This document shows positions 8,991-9,180 of a stretch of DNA of 9,180 nt, piece after piece. Source of the DNA: Myxococcota bacterium (lineage in GTDB: Bacteria > Myxococcota_A > UBA9160 > PR03); the NCBI GenBank assembly GCA_025453505.1, contig JALOQG010000083.1, positions 1 through 9,180 of the forward strand, read 5' to 3'. The notes under the pieces were generated by a model. That model saw nothing but the letters and a program-made list of their open reading frames with translations. It ran no database searches and was not told the origin of the DNA. Every line of letters starts with the position of its first letter. Position 1 is the first letter of the stretch. A program made the translations under genes and the position numbers.

Positions 8991-9044
8991 CGGCGGATCA
9001 AGGCGCGCTCGCGTCGGTCCGATCCGATGGGCGGGAGATCGCGC
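8991..9044 (+). other. Short intergenic gap after uvrC
   Basis: These 54 bases contain the SD of the next gene (GGGAGA at 9033-9038). They also hold a loose inverted repeat, CGGATC at 8994-8999 and GATCCG at 9021-9026, with a 21-base loop and no U-run. No terminator or promoter is evident, so the downstream gene may be read through from the operon. Confidence 0.35.
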
Positions 9045-9180
9045 ATGATCGTCCGTCGCCTCTCGCTGGCGTTCGTCGCCGCCGCGCTCGCGATCCCGAG
9101 CGCGCAGGCGGAGATCTACACGTGGACCGACGCCGATGGGCGCGTGCACTACACGCAGGATCTGCAGGGCGTGCCGGCCG
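9045..9180 (+). CDS. Secreted DUF4124-type protein, N-terminus only
   Basis: Forty-five residues are visible before the right edge. Residues 1-19 or so (MIVRRLSLAFVAAALAIPSAQA) form a Sec signal peptide with likely cleavage AQA|E. The mature start EIYTWTDADGRVHYTQDLQGVP matches the DUF4124 pattern of exported proteins (xIYxWxDxxGxxHYxxxxP). Function of the domain is not established; it often precedes other envelope domains, which would lie outside this window. ATG 9045 is preferred because GGGAGA lies six bases upstream. An in-frame ATG at 9027 would add only MGGRSR before the signal peptide. It is 54 bases after uvrC, on the same strand. Confidence 0.75.
   Translation, partial: MIVRRLSLAFVAAALAIPSAQAEIYTWTDADGRVHYTQDLQGVPA

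Noticed and set aside
8994..9026. Inverted repeat CGGATC/GATCCG after uvrC as an operon terminator
   Set aside because: Six-base arms with a 21-base loop and no T-run; too weak to call a terminator.

Overview
The window is very GC-rich (I estimate about 70% by eye) and almost fully coding. It comes from a bacterial chromosome and holds housekeeping genes rather than an accessory island. The gene set is Gram-negative: a TolC-type outer-membrane channel, a bactofilin, the non-mevalonate isoprenoid enzymes IspD and IspF, and UvrB and UvrC. Together with base composition and gene style this suggests a high-GC deltaproteobacterium-like lineage (Myxococcota, Desulfobacterota, Binatota or similar). 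That placement is inference; no 16S or other phylogenetic marker was compared.

Left part, minus strand (about 1-2383): a leftward unit starts with a TolC-family efflux protein (2383 to 743). A 71-base spacer with a hairpin follows, then a bactofilin (671 to 72), then the first codons of another leftward gene (from 36) that leaves the window. The bactofilin has an unusual start: the upstream ATG has no ribosome binding site and overlaps a four-codon upstream frame, while an internal ATG (Met70) at the edge of the bactofilin core has a strong one.

Middle (2384-2472): an 89-base divergent intergenic region. It carries a plausible sigma70-type promoter for tolC. For ispD only a weak -10-like element lies immediately before the ATG, so that transcript may be leaderless.

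Right part, plus strand (2473-8990): five genes, ispD, ispF, cysS, uvrB and uvrC, in one tightly packed operon. All four junctions are 4-base stop/start overlaps (GTGA or ATGA), pointing to translational coupling. The genes serve unrelated processes: isoprenoid precursor synthesis (IspD makes CDP-methylerythritol; IspF makes the cyclodiphosphate), tRNA-Cys charging, and nucleotide excision repair (UvrB damage verification, UvrC dual incision). After a 54-base gap a secreted DUF4124-type protein begins at 9045 and runs off the right edge.

I found no mobile element, CRISPR array, tRNA or rRNA, and no convincing novel system. The points most worth checking are the bactofilin start, the non-canonical CysRS signature, the Cys-containing extracellular loop of the TolC protein, and the coupled ispDF-cysS-uvrBC operon.
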